Source of the DNA: Magnetococcales bacterium
GTDB lineage: Bacteria; Pseudomonadota; Magnetococcia; Magnetococcales; JADFYX01
Assembly (NCBI GenBank): GCA_015232405.1
Contig: JADFZS010000011.1
Coordinates: forward strand, 1 to 64,000
DNA length: 64,000 nucleotides
Reading direction: 5' to 3'
The notes under the pieces: model-generated
The model's database searches: none
The model's input: only the letters and a program-made list of their open reading frames with translations
What the model was told of the DNA's origin: nothing
Part shown: piece by piece, positions 31,189 through 41,313 of the stretch
Layout: the number at the start of each line of letters is the position of its first letter
Position numbering within the stretch: position 1 is the stretch's first letter
Program-made: the position numbers and the translations under genes

Positions 31189-32620
31189 CCTGTAATATCC
31201 AGGGAAATGCCAGCAATATCATAAATATTGCTGCGTTGGCTGGTATATGAAGGTTGAAATCGGTCAAAGCGTGAATCAACATGGCGATAACGCCCATTAT
31301 TGAAGCAAAGGAGAAACCCTTGAATAAGGGGTCTTTGCTATTTAAAAGTACCTTAAACCCCATAAAAAGAGAGATTAAAGCCGGAACCCCCAAAAACAGC
31401 AATCCTAACACTCCTGTCTCGGCCATTATCTCTATATAGTCATTATCTGCATGGCTGAATGAAACGGCAACTTCAAATGATTTATAGCGAGGAAATAGTG
31501 TGGGAAATGATCCCATGCCAGCACCAAACAACCAGTGGTCACCCACCATTTTCAGGCTATCTTGAAAAATTGGCAAGCGCATAGTTTGGGTTATCTGTGT
31601 CTGTTCAATACGCTCAACAACTTTTTCCAACCCCACCCATTTACCAATAAAAAACAGGTCAACAACCAAAAAACTGATCAACAACAGAGCCATGGTTCGA
31701 CGTTTTACCTTAAACGAATACAAGGCAAACATTCCTGCAATTGATAGACTCAACAACAAAGAGGTGTTACCCATACGAGACCGACTTAATATCACGCCTA
31801 TTACAATGATAACCAACAATATGCGTAAAGGGGCTTTATAGCTAAAAAATAGTTTGAGAAAGGAGGTTAAAAGAGCTTTGAAAGATAGCTTACGATGCTC
31901 ATCTTTTACCCCAGATATTAGCAGCCCGGTTCCAACAGCTAAGTTCATAACCAAAAAGTTGGCAAAATGGTTGCGGTTTATAAAAGTACCAGATGCCGCC
32001 CCCGGTGGTGAGTGGGGTGAAGAGAACAGTTGCCCAAATATGGTGTCTGAAAAAAGAAATAAGATACCAATAACAGCTTGAAGAGATGCCGTTATTACCA
32101 TTGCCCAAGCCAATTTACGCAGACGATTTCTGCTCTCAACCAACAAAAGAGTCATAATAAAAATCAACAGGTACGACAACCCCTTAAGCCACTCAACACG
32201 GGAGGCATATGGAGTTACACTTAGAGGGAAAGATGTAACCTCCCCCCACGCTTCACTACTTTGATAAATTGCAGCAATGTTGGGAGAGAGAAACGCCACA
32301 AGTTCAGATGGAAGTTGGATAAACTGTATAGTGCTAACCACAAACCATATAGACCATATGATGATTATCGGTAGGCACTTTTTAAAAGCAGGTGAAACAG
32401 GGAGTTTTTTTGCTATATGAAGATAGAGCCAAATAAGGCAGATGGCAAAAATCCATATCTCCATAATACTCCATGCCCAGGCTCGGTTACTGCCAAGGGG
32501 AATGGGTAGCCAGAATATCAGAGACAGGTATATTTTAAAAAGATAACGGGGGGATTTAGAATGGAGGTCTAAAGGTCTGGCAAACATTATTACAGAACTC
32601 CATTTCAACTTTTTGATCAA
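31172..32620 (-). CDS. O-antigen ligase-like membrane protein
   Basis: Multi-TM; FINRNHFANFLVMNLA, ILSRSRMGN, HADNDYIEIMAETG. Confidence 0.9.
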   Translation of the reverse strand: MIKKLKWSSVIMFARPLDLHSKSPRYLFKIYLSLIFWLPIPLGSNRAWAWSIMEIWIFAICLIWLYLHIAKKLPVSPAFKKCLPIIIIWSIWFVVSTIQFIQLPSELVAFLSPNIAAIYQSSEAWGEVTSFPLSVTPYASRVEWLKGLSYLLIFIMTLLLVESRNRLRKLAWAMVITASLQAVIGILFLFSDTIFGQLFSSPHSPPGAASGTFINRNHFANFLVMNLAVGTGLLISGVKDEHRKLSFKALLTSFLKLFFSYKAPLRILLVIIVIGVILSRSRMGNTSLLLSLSIAGMFALYSFKVKRRTMALLLISFLVVDLFFIGKWVGLEKVVERIEQTQITQTMRLPIFQDSLKMVGDHWLFGAGMGSFPTLFPRYKSFEVAVSFSHADNDYIEIMAETGVLGLLFLGVPALISLFMGFKVLLNSKDPLFKGFSFASIMGVIAMLIHALTDFNLHIPANAAIFMILLAFPWILQGETRG

Positions 32621-32672
32621 ATTACATTGTAAAAGATCTAAGAAGCAACAATTATTCTGGCTGGTAAATATT

Positions 32673-34058
32673 TTAAACTATAGCAACTTTATTTTTGTGC
32701 TCTACATACAACCAAGCTAAAGAAGCTACAATTGCGGCTTCTAACAGTGGAACCGTAGTTAAAATATAACGGGTCAGTATAAGAGGCATCATACCATAGA
32801 ATATAGTATATAAAACAACAAAGAGTGCGACCCCACCAGTTAGGAACTTTAATTCAATCGGGGCTTTTTTGCGAAAAATCAAATAGGTCAATAAAAATAG
32901 AATGGGGGTAAGGGCCATCCGGTAGATATCATAAGATAAATAGACCAGTTTCCTTAAAAAATGTAGATTTTCCTGATATTTTCCAACTGCCCAATGGTAA
33001 TAGCCAAAGTTAAACCAATAGTTGCGCATTCTCACAAGCTTTAATACCACAACTGTATCAAACCAACTAGCCTCTTTTCGCATTTGAGTCAAATCACGAA
33101 AATCTCTGTTTAATTCTTGAGGTATAAAATTGCCATCAGCTTTTTTTAACTTACTCCACAAATCAGCTGTTTTGTTTCGCTCGGTATCACTGTAGAAGAT
33201 ATCTTGCCTGACTTGAAGCTCGGAATAGTTTTTGGCATGAAACATAGCCAACATAAAATATGTATCTGCTCTATCTTTTATCCAGGTATTAAACCAAGCT
33301 GAGACATCCAAGGTATCCACCGGAAAGTTGGCTGGGGGAAAAACAGGAAGACCATTTGCCACACTTCTCATCCACCAACCACCCATAGGTATGGAGCAGA
33401 TGACCATTCCTAAAAGTAATTTTTTAAGCGCCATTTGAGGTTTGTAGATGATAAATGCTGCAATAATAATTGGTATACCTAATAAAATATTGTCATATCT
33501 TACAAACATTGCAGCGGTATAAGTAAAAGCAGAACCTAATATCAACAATCTGTTTATAGTTATGGATCTAATTAATATAGCTATCAGGAGTATCCGCAGA
33601 GCTATTGTTAATATTTCTGTTTCTGGTACTCGGGAAAAAACAAGTACAAGAGGAGAAATTATAAGTAGAGAGGCAACAGCAAAAGGTATGATTTTGTGCT
33701 GTTTAGTAAAACGGATGGTCAAGACATAAAACAGGTAGGTTATTGCCAAAGACAAAAGAGTTGATTGCACTATGAGAATAGCTAAATTTGAATGGTTGAA
33801 CATTTTCCAAACAACTGCAATAAACAGAGGATAGCCCGGCAACTGATTACCACCCCAATGGGGTTTACACTCACCCACTATTATAGATTGTGATACACAG
33901 CCTGATTGATAGATATTTTCGGCAACAATTTTATAGCTCCAGATAAAATCAGAGCTATCAAACAGTGGCGCATAGTAGGCTGACAACAGTCTGGGAGCCA
34001 ATGACAACAGAAAGATTGCCAACAGGTATAATGGTAATCTATTTTTATTTTCAAACAT
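32673..34058 (-). CDS. GT-C/ArnT-like (GT39-type) membrane glycosyltransferase
   Basis: Polytopic; GGNQLPGYPLFIAVVWKMF, VFSRVPETEILTIALRI. Confidence 0.7.
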   Translation of the reverse strand: MFENKNRLPLYLLAIFLLSLAPRLLSAYYAPLFDSSDFIWSYKIVAENIYQSGCVSQSIIVGECKPHWGGNQLPGYPLFIAVVWKMFNHSNLAILIVQSTLLSLAITYLFYVLTIRFTKQHKIIPFAVASLLIISPLVLVFSRVPETEILTIALRILLIAILIRSITINRLLILGSAFTYTAAMFVRYDNILLGIPIIIAAFIIYKPQMALKKLLLGMVICSIPMGGWWMRSVANGLPVFPPANFPVDTLDVSAWFNTWIKDRADTYFMLAMFHAKNYSELQVRQDIFYSDTERNKTADLWSKLKKADGNFIPQELNRDFRDLTQMRKEASWFDTVVVLKLVRMRNYWFNFGYYHWAVGKYQENLHFLRKLVYLSYDIYRMALTPILFLLTYLIFRKKAPIELKFLTGGVALFVVLYTIFYGMMPLILTRYILTTVPLLEAAIVASLAWLYVEHKNKVAIV

Positions 34059-34084
34059 TTATCAAAAAAACCTTAAAATATCTC

Positions 34085-34876
34085 TCAAGCTTGTTGGTTA
34101 TTGTAACGAGATGCCAATACCCGTAAAATAAAACGGGGATTTGAGACCATATTACGTTGCCAAAGACGACGGGGTTCTTTAACAAATCGTGTTAGCCACT
34201 CTAAACCCAGACGTTGGAAAAATATTCCTGGACGTTTAACAGTTCCACTATAAAAGTCAAATACCGCTCCTATTGGCCCAACCACAGATACATTTAACTT
34301 CTCTTTATTTTGAAAAATCCATTTTTCCTGTTTAGGAGCCGTCATGCCCACCCAAAGTACATCCGGGTTTGCTCTATTGATGGCCTCAACCATTTGATGG
34401 TTATCTTCATTTGTGAATTTATCTTTAAAAGGTGGTGAATATGTGCCAACGACAGGTATATTTGGATAGTCTTGGGACATCAAGCTTTTTAGTTTAGCCA
34501 ACACGTGATTGCTGGACCCTAAAAAGAAATAGCTCTTACCACTGTTTTGTCTGTTTAACTGGGCTGATAACTGATAAAACATGTCGCTGCCAGTTATACG
34601 ACCTCGTATCTGCCCACCAGATATTTTAGAGGCGATGGAGATACCAATACCATCTGGAATTATGAGTGATGCCCCTTTTATTGCTTGATCAAATGCTAAG
34701 TCAGCATGGGCCAACTCCAATGAGTGAGGGTTGGCACAGACAAAATAGCTGCATTTTTTTTGTGAGGTTTCAAGCCAGCTACAGGTAATGCTAACAGCAT
34801 CAGCAACATTGGCAATTATCACAGGGTAGCCCAAGATGTTTTCAGTTATTATCTGTTTGTCACTACCCATAACCAA
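34085..34876 (-). CDS. WecG/TagA/CpsF-family glycosyltransferase
   Basis: IIPDGIGISIASKISG, YFFLGSSNHVLAKL, VLWVGMTAPKQEKWI, GAVFDFYSGTVKRPG. Confidence 0.95.
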   Translation of the reverse strand: MVMGSDKQIITENILGYPVIIANVADAVSITCSWLETSQKKCSYFVCANPHSLELAHADLAFDQAIKGASLIIPDGIGISIASKISGGQIRGRITGSDMFYQLSAQLNRQNSGKSYFFLGSSNHVLAKLKSLMSQDYPNIPVVGTYSPPFKDKFTNEDNHQMVEAINRANPDVLWVGMTAPKQEKWIFQNKEKLNVSVVGPIGAVFDFYSGTVKRPGIFFQRLGLEWLTRFVKEPRRLWQRNMVSNPRFILRVLASRYNNQQA

Positions 34877-34979
34877 TTAACCTACTATTCTGGTACTATT
34901 GATCCCCGACTATTCTATACAATAATTTATAATATCCCAACTATTCTGTTTTACAGTGTAAAAACAGGAAGATTAATTT

Positions 34980-36200
34980 ATGAAAATATTGTTTGTACAT
35001 AATTTTTATGGATCTTCAGCACCAAGTGGGGAGAACTCTGTATATAAATCAGAAGTGGCTTTGTTGCGCAAAAATGGTCATGAGGTGCTTGAATATACCA
35101 GGAGTAGTGATGAAATCCGCAAACAAGGGGTTTGGGGATTGATAAAAGGTGGTTTTGCCACCCCGTGGAATTATTTTTCATATAGAGAGGTAAAACAGTT
35201 AATTCTAGCAGAAAACCCAGATGTAATGCACGTACACAACACCTTTCCCTTGATATCCCCAGCAATTTTTTGGGCCGCAGCCAAAACCAGAACAGCAACG
35301 GTTTTTACCCTGCATAATTATCGGATCTACTGTGGCGAGGCCTCTTTGTCAAGAGGTGGTAAACCCTGCCATAAATGTTTAGATGGCAGATCTGTTTTTA
35401 TGTCTTTGTTACACCGCTGCTATCGCCAAGGTTTTTTGGCTACCATACCCATGGCTATTAAAATTGCTAGCCATCGCATGTTAAACACCTGGAACAACCA
35501 TATAGACAGCCTGATAACACTAAGCAGCTTTCAGGCTGAACTGATGGAAAAAGCTGGAATAAAAAAAGAGTTGATCACAATTAAACCCAACTTTTTACCT
35601 GATGCAGCAAACCCTGTTACATGGAATTTTCGAGAAAACAAAATTGTATTTGTTGGAAGACTAAGCCAACAAAAAGGTGTTCATCTATTGGTTAAAGCTT
35701 GGGAATTATGGGGAGAATCAGCCCCTAAATTAGAGCTAATTGGTGATGGACCGGACCGCTATACACTTGAAAATATGGTTAAAAAGGTAAACTTGACCAA
35801 CAAAATCCATTTTTCAGGGCATATTGCCAATAGCGATGCTCTTAATAGATTGGCCAAGGTAAAAATGATGATTTTACCTTCAATATGTTATGAGGGTTTC
35901 CCTCTGGTTATCTGTGAAGCTTTCGCCATGGGTGTACCGGTGGCAGCCTCTGACCATGGGGCAATGGGCAGTATGATTACAGATGGAGTTAACGGTAAGC
36001 TGTTTCTAGCTGATAATGCTAAAATGTTGTTGTCAGTTGTCCAATCAGTTTGGGGTGATGATAAACTCTTATCCGCCATGGCAGAAAATGCCAGATCACA
36101 GTTTGAAAGACAATATACCAGTAAAGTAAACTATGCCAAGCTCATGGATATCTATAACAGTGCCTGTGAAAAACGAAAGAAAAAACTACTAACACCCTAA
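34980..36200 (+). CDS. Family 4 glycosyltransferase
   Basis: VFVGRLSQQKGVHLLVKAW, LPSICYEGFPLVICEAFAMGVPVAAS. Confidence 0.95.
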   Translation: MKILFVHNFYGSSAPSGENSVYKSEVALLRKNGHEVLEYTRSSDEIRKQGVWGLIKGGFATPWNYFSYREVKQLILAENPDVMHVHNTFPLISPAIFWAAAKTRTATVFTLHNYRIYCGEASLSRGGKPCHKCLDGRSVFMSLLHRCYRQGFLATIPMAIKIASHRMLNTWNNHIDSLITLSSFQAELMEKAGIKKELITIKPNFLPDAANPVTWNFRENKIVFVGRLSQQKGVHLLVKAWELWGESAPKLELIGDGPDRYTLENMVKKVNLTNKIHFSGHIANSDALNRLAKVKMMILPSICYEGFPLVICEAFAMGVPVAASDHGAMGSMITDGVNGKLFLADNAKMLLSVVQSVWGDDKLLSAMAENARSQFERQYTSKVNYAKLMDIYNSACEKRKKKLLTP

Positions 36201-36212
36201 ATAGACCACCAC

Positions 36213-37040
36213 TTATCCCCCATTTTTTCTTTTCATTACCAGCCACTGCTGGGTATAACCACGTAGATGGGCCTGAGCTACAACTTGCCCAAAACGGTTT
36301 ATGTAACCAAACTCACTATCTAACTTATCAATAATACCTGTTTTTTGCTCTTCATATAGGGTTTTTATGGTGTGGGTTTTTACATATCTATCACAGATAA
36401 TATTTGCCACCTCATCACAACCAAGGTCGCCAACCATATGGATTTCAACGATTATATCACATAAAAGAGTGGCAGGATTGTTTTGAGGGTCTAACAGTGA
36501 TAGCTCACCACCTTCAATATCAACAATCAACATATCCCCAGATTGCAAGATGTCATCATAGATAAACTCCTTGCTCACAAGCTTATGGGTGACATTTTGC
36601 AAGTTGTTTAGCTCTTTTATCTGGTTGGCAACATTAATTTCACCGTTGTCAATATCATAACCAACCACTGCCATATTTGGATTAAGCTGTGCCAAGCCGT
36701 TGCTAAAATATCCACTGGCACAACCGATATTGAGGAGCCTTGCCCTATTCTCAGCCAAAGCTCGAATATCATCGTTTAACCAAGCCTCATAGCTACCCAA
36801 TATATGTTTTAAATTAAAGTTACCACTGTCAATCCCCCCATAAAGCCGCAAACCAGCAAAAAGCCCTCCTTGAACAATAAGTTTGCCACTATTATTGAGG
36901 TTTGCAATTACAAATTTTTCATAATGATCATAGGCCAACAAAAGGCCAAACTGTGACCGTTCAAAGCTGTTGAACACTGTTTTATAAAAAGCAGCAGCCA
37001 ATCTTTTTTTTATTGTATTTGTCATATTACATGAAGCCAA
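36213..37040 (-). CDS. SAM-dependent methyltransferase-like protein
   Basis: LLNIGCASGYFSNGLAQLNPNMAVVGYDID; MLIVDIEGGELSLL. Confidence 0.8.
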   Translation of the reverse strand: MASCNMTNTIKKRLAAAFYKTVFNSFERSQFGLLLAYDHYEKFVIANLNNSGKLIVQGGLFAGLRLYGGIDSGNFNLKHILGSYEAWLNDDIRALAENRARLLNIGCASGYFSNGLAQLNPNMAVVGYDIDNGEINVANQIKELNNLQNVTHKLVSKEFIYDDILQSGDMLIVDIEGGELSLLDPQNNPATLLCDIIVEIHMVGDLGCDEVANIICDRYVKTHTIKTLYEEQKTGIIDKLDSEFGYINRFGQVVAQAHLRGYTQQWLVMKRKNGG

Positions 37041-37052
37041 AAAATAAATTAT

Positions 37053-39338
37053 TTAGCTAGGGCTACCTTTCTCCTCTGTTTCAACTATATCGAGAGTTTC
37101 AATAATATCTCCTGTATCTTCAGGAGGAGGAACTACCTCCAATACTTCCTGCACTGTTACCTGTACTGTAGCTGCTGATTGCTCCGCAACATTTGCTGCA
37201 TTGTTTGCTGTCTCTCCAGCTTGATCAGCTGTTTTTCCAGCTTGATCAGCTGTTTTAGCAGCTGCGGAAGATGTTTGTATAGCAGCTTGAATTTCCCTGG
37301 TTGCAGCAGCAGATGCAGCTGCAACTGTTGCTACATCTAATCCAGCTGCATTGGCTACAGCACCTTGAATGTTTAAATTTGCAGCTACTTCTTGACCAAC
37401 AGTAGCTGATATAGCACCAGATATTGCCCCAGCTGCCGAGGCTCCGGCAACACTTGTAACAGAAGCAGCTATAGCAGTTGCTGAATCAGCACCAGCAATG
37501 CTAGTAACAGAAGCAGCAATACCAGCAGCAGAATCAGGTCCAGCCTCTTGGGTAACAGAAGCAGCAATACCAGCAGCAGAACTCGGCCCAGCTATTAAGG
37601 TGACTGAAGCAGCTATGCCAGCAGCAGACTCTGCTCCTGCCTCTTTGGTTACTGAACCAGCTATTGCAGCAGCAGAATCTACCCCAGCAATTTTAGTAAC
37701 CGATGCTGCAATACCAGCAGCAGACTCTGCCCCAGCCTCTTTGGTTACCGACCCAGCAATTCCTGCTGATGATTCTGCACCTGCCACTTTGGTAACAGAA
37801 GCAGCTATACCAGCAGCGGAATCTGCTCCGGCCTCTTTGGTTACTGCACCAGCAATATCAGCTGCACTTTCACCGACAACTTGGGTAACTGAAGCCGCAA
37901 TATTAGCTGCAGATCCAGCCTCTCCTGCTACTTTGGTAACTGAGGCAGCCACATCCGCAGCAGCTTGGGGTGCAACTGAGGCTGTAGCTGTTGCTACCAA
38001 TGTGGTTGCAGCTGTTTTTTCGGTCTCCGGCATGGTCTCAACTGCTGTAGCAGCAGCATCTGCTGCCTCGTTGGGAGCAGCTTGGGCAACTGCAGCAGAT
38101 ATCATTGATGCACTTCCAGCATTGTCGGTTTTACCAGGGGCAGAGAGTGCTCCTTGAATGGCCACTGTTGCTACATCATTGCTAGCTCCAACTGTTGCAC
38201 CAACAATCTGTGCCATCTCTTTATTGGATTCAGACACCTTGGCAGAACCTGTAACAACACTTTTTGTACTAGTCTGTCTGTTGGCTGTTGTTATTGTTTT
38301 CTGGGCATTGCTATGGGTTTTTAGGGTTGTTTCAGCATTTGGAAATCTGGCTTTTGCCTGGGATATAAAACTGCTTACAGCTGGAGTGGCAGCAACCTGT
38401 TTATCAAACATGTTTAGCTCATTTGCTTGAACCAGCATAGAGAGGGAATCTTTGGCCGCAGCATAGGCGCTGTTGATAATAAAGCTCTGGTTTTTCAACC
38501 ATTTTTTACTATCTGTCAAGTATAGCTTTATCTTGTCCATAAACAGTGATGCACCATCTTTGTTACCACTGTTTGTCGGGGGTGAACCTCCTTGTTGCTG
38601 TTCTAAAATGGGCTTTCTGTTGGCTAGGGCATCCTCGTTTGCCTGCTCTTCACTAAGAGGGGTCGGTTTAAACTCCTCTTCCCCTATCTCTTTTTTGATA
38701 TAATCCAAACCCTGTACAGAGAGAGCCGCTGGAAATTGCTCTGGATCAGGTGGCAAGGCTTTATCATTACCAAAGGCGATGGCCTCTCCCTCTTTTATCT
38801 GTAGCTCACCAGCTTTATTGGTAAGAGAGCCTTTGCCATCGGACAGATTTAAAAAGACCGGGACATTTTTAGCCACAACCCCTTCAAAAGCTGTACCTCT
38901 GATACCTAGTGATGCTAAAGGGGTTCTCATAACAAAAGATTGGCTTTTAACGGCAAATCCTGAGTTATACTGAAAAGCACCTTGTACTACGTTGATATTG
39001 TTAACTGTTTTACTCTCAGCGGGGTTGAATAAAAACTCGTCCAACTCAACTTCTGAATTAGGACCAACAACAAACTTTGCTCCATCACGAAAAGTAATCT
39101 CTGCTCTGGAGGCATCTGCTGTTAAAAGGGTCTGGCCTACAAAAACCTTGTCGTTGACCACCGGAGTGGTTTTTTCACCAGATTTAAGGAGCTGAACATC
39201 TTTTTTAATTACCGATAACCTGCCAACATATTGAGAATCTGGTGGTTCAGCAGCCATAACTGAGCCATCAATTAACAGCAGTGCAGTTAACAGCAACCCT
39301 GTAAAGATATTTAATATAGAAGCTAAAGAATTTTTCAT
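37053..39338 (-). CDS. FecR-domain protein with Ala-rich 16-aa tandem repeats
   Basis: Signal peptide, FecR-like region (VGQTLLTADASRAEITFRDGAKFVVGPNSEVELDEFLFNP, TPLASLGIRGTAFEG), then repeats SVTKxAGxxSAAxIAx. Confidence 0.85.
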   Translation of the reverse strand: MKNSLASILNIFTGLLLTALLLIDGSVMAAEPPDSQYVGRLSVIKKDVQLLKSGEKTTPVVNDKVFVGQTLLTADASRAEITFRDGAKFVVGPNSEVELDEFLFNPAESKTVNNINVVQGAFQYNSGFAVKSQSFVMRTPLASLGIRGTAFEGVVAKNVPVFLNLSDGKGSLTNKAGELQIKEGEAIAFGNDKALPPDPEQFPAALSVQGLDYIKKEIGEEEFKPTPLSEEQANEDALANRKPILEQQQGGSPPTNSGNKDGASLFMDKIKLYLTDSKKWLKNQSFIINSAYAAAKDSLSMLVQANELNMFDKQVAATPAVSSFISQAKARFPNAETTLKTHSNAQKTITTANRQTSTKSVVTGSAKVSESNKEMAQIVGATVGASNDVATVAIQGALSAPGKTDNAGSASMISAAVAQAAPNEAADAAATAVETMPETEKTAATTLVATATASVAPQAAADVAASVTKVAGEAGSAANIAASVTQVVGESAADIAGAVTKEAGADSAAGIAASVTKVAGAESSAGIAGSVTKEAGAESAAGIAASVTKIAGVDSAAAIAGSVTKEAGAESAAGIAASVTLIAGPSSAAGIAASVTQEAGPDSAAGIAASVTSIAGADSATAIAASVTSVAGASAAGAISGAISATVGQEVAANLNIQGAVANAAGLDVATVAAASAAATREIQAAIQTSSAAAKTADQAGKTADQAGETANNAANVAEQSAATVQVTVQEVLEVVPPPEDTGDIIETLDIVETEEKGSPS
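37430..37965 (-). repeat. ~48-bp tandem repeats encoding a 16-aa unit (consensus SVTKxAGxxSAAGIAa), about ten copies
   Basis: Protein reads SVTKVAGAESSAGIAG-SVTKEAGAESAAGIAA-SVTKIAGVDSAAAIAG-SVTKEAGAESAAGIAA-SVTLIAGPSSAAGIAA-SVTQEAGPDSAAGIAA etc. Confidence 0.9.
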
Positions 39339-39465
39339 AATATTGAAATTCAGTCCCTACCAAAACCAAATGTCTAGTTGCAAAATTCCCTATAACAGTA
39401 ACACTATAACAAAATATAAGATTTTAGGTTATCTAATTTTTTCTTAAAAAAAATTGCACATACTG

Positions 39466-40131
39466 TTATTTCGGCAACTGCAAGACATCACAACCTCTAC
39501 AGAGGTGGTTTGCAAGTTTTAGCTTATTGTTGAGTTTGGCAAAACGGATGATATCAGGACGAGTCTTACCTTTTAAAGATTTTTGCAGGCTGCTTTGCAT
39601 GGGTCCACGCCATCTGTTTGGTATCCAGGGCCAGGTGATAAGGGATAATTTTCCAATGGCAAGTTGAATTGGATAATCGTTGGGAGCGGCAACTATTGCA
39701 CTTCTCATAGCCTGCCATGTCTGTTCATCCATCTGTTTAGCAGCAATTTTTGCTCGCGCCAATCTTGCCCATAGATATGCTGATGCTGGTTTTAATGGGA
39801 TAATAGAGCGTAGATACTCCAGCGATTTTTCATCTCTTTCAATTATTTTAGCTGTTGATTTAAAACTCTTAAACTTGAATAACCTTGCCATATCCTCCTT
39901 ATGGTCAGGATTATCAGGATCTAAATCCATGGCTGTTTGCAAACTTTGCTGGCTTTTTTGCCATTCCTCATAACTGGGAAACTTAGCTGTTTTATTCCAA
40001 CTCTCAAGACGTAAAACAGCTCCAACCCTATGAAGATCAGCAACTCCAAGGTGCAATGCTTCTATAATAAGCAGCAATAGTCCCATAATAGCGATAATAG
40101 GAGCAATTTTACCCATGTAATTAGATCCCAT
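39466..40131 (-). CDS. Hypothetical membrane-anchored protein, possibly TPR-like
   Basis: N-terminal TM, then helical segment SLQTAMDLDPDNPDHKEDMARLF. Confidence 0.65.
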   Translation of the reverse strand: MGSNYMGKIAPIIAIMGLLLLIIEALHLGVADLHRVGAVLRLESWNKTAKFPSYEEWQKSQQSLQTAMDLDPDNPDHKEDMARLFKFKSFKSTAKIIERDEKSLEYLRSIIPLKPASAYLWARLARAKIAAKQMDEQTWQAMRSAIVAAPNDYPIQLAIGKLSLITWPWIPNRWRGPMQSSLQKSLKGKTRPDIIRFAKLNNKLKLANHLCRGCDVLQLPK

Positions 40132-40214
40132 TTGTTTATCTTGACAAAAAATGTAAGAATAAAAGGTACATGTTTATTGATGTAGCAACTTTAAAAAAAA
40201 ATTACAATCCTAGG

Positions 40215-40286
40215 GAGCTAAGACAACGGTCTTATTAGCTCTGTTTTTAAGGTGAAATAATAAAACCAAACCCAGATAGCTGGGTT
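40215..40286 (+). promoter_or_regulatory. Two hairpins in the leader of the PEGA gene
   Basis: GAGC-TAAGAC-aacg-GTCTTA-tta-GCTC followed by tgTTTTT (40215-40247), and AACCCAG-atag-CTGGGTT (40269-40286). Confidence 0.5.
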
Positions 40287-40299
40287 AATATAGCACTAT

Positions 40300-41304
40300 A
40301 TGTGTTGGTGTGAAATTTGCAACCTAATAAGGATCTGTTATTTAAACAATTATTGGGGCAAAAGTGCATTGTATATTAACTTATTAAAAATAGGTTTTGT
40401 TGTAATAGCTATATTTTTGCTACCCGTGCAAATTGTTGTTGCTGACTCGACCATTAGTGCTGATACAACAGAAAATCAACCTCTATACAACATAACAATT
40501 GTGACAGAGCCAGAAGAGGCAAATGTTGAGATAGAGGTTTTTGATATGGTTGCAAAATATGTTCATGGTGTCAAATTGCCAGCGGGACGTTACAGCATAA
40601 CCGTATCTCACCCCTGCTACACAACCCAAAACGGTTATATTGATATCTCCGACAAAGATTGGGCCGGGAAAATTATTCTAGAGCCAAAATTTGCCAGCCA
40701 AGTATCAACAAAAGAGCTTAAAGAAGAGTGGCAAAAGCTAGAAGAAGAGAGAGAGGCGTTTAATGCCGAAAAGCTGGCTTGGGAGAAGATGCGTCTGCAA
40801 CATGAGAAAGAAAACAGGGATAAAAGCCTTTTACAAAAACAGACTATCGAACAATCTGATGAGTCTAGCTCGATAAACCTAAACTCAGATACAAAGGTTG
40901 CAAAATTAATTGCCGAAATAATGGTTGAACTAAAAAGCAACCATTTGGGCAAAATTTCTGACAAACAAGAAAATACACTACAAAAAAATATTGCACATCT
41001 AGTTGAGATTGCCCCAAACAATCCAGATGTTAAACGGGTATTACAGCTTTATAAAAAACGCTATTTAATTGTTTTGGGAGTTTTTGGTAACTATAACACC
41101 ATGGCACGGATGGAAGATTATCTTGAAAAAAATGAACTTCCCTGGTTTGTCAGCCCAATAAAAAACAAAAATAGAGATATGAAACGGGTTATTATTGGTT
41201 TTTTTACTAACAGGCCAGAGGTAGAGGAAACTAGGAGAAAGTTACATAAAGATTTAAATATCGATGATACAATAGTGAACATTTTCTACTCAGAAAAAAG
41301 CTAA
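40300..41304 (+). CDS. PEGA-domain protein with SPOR-like C-terminus; exact start uncertain
   Basis: ITIVTEPEEANVEIEVFD...LPAGRYSITVSHPCY...ISDKDWAGKIILEP; C-terminal YLIVLGVFGNYNTMARMEDYLEKNELPWFV. Confidence 0.8.
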   Translation: MCWCEICNLIRICYLNNYWGKSALYINLLKIGFVVIAIFLLPVQIVVADSTISADTTENQPLYNITIVTEPEEANVEIEVFDMVAKYVHGVKLPAGRYSITVSHPCYTTQNGYIDISDKDWAGKIILEPKFASQVSTKELKEEWQKLEEEREAFNAEKLAWEKMRLQHEKENRDKSLLQKQTIEQSDESSSINLNSDTKVAKLIAEIMVELKSNHLGKISDKQENTLQKNIAHLVEIAPNNPDVKRVLQLYKKRYLIVLGVFGNYNTMARMEDYLEKNELPWFVSPIKNKNRDMKRVIIGFFTNRPEVEETRRKLHKDLNIDDTIVNIFYSEKS

Positions 41305-41313
41305 GGGGAAGTT

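Noticed and set aside
37430-37965. CRISPR array
   Set aside because: Periodic repeats are in-frame protein-coding 48-bp units without spacers; no cas genes nearby.
37498-38157. 219-aa + strand ORF rich in Ala/Pro/Val and Thr
   Set aside because: Antisense to the repeated FecR-domain gene; its periodic composition is the mirror of the GC-skewed repeat, with no independent signal.
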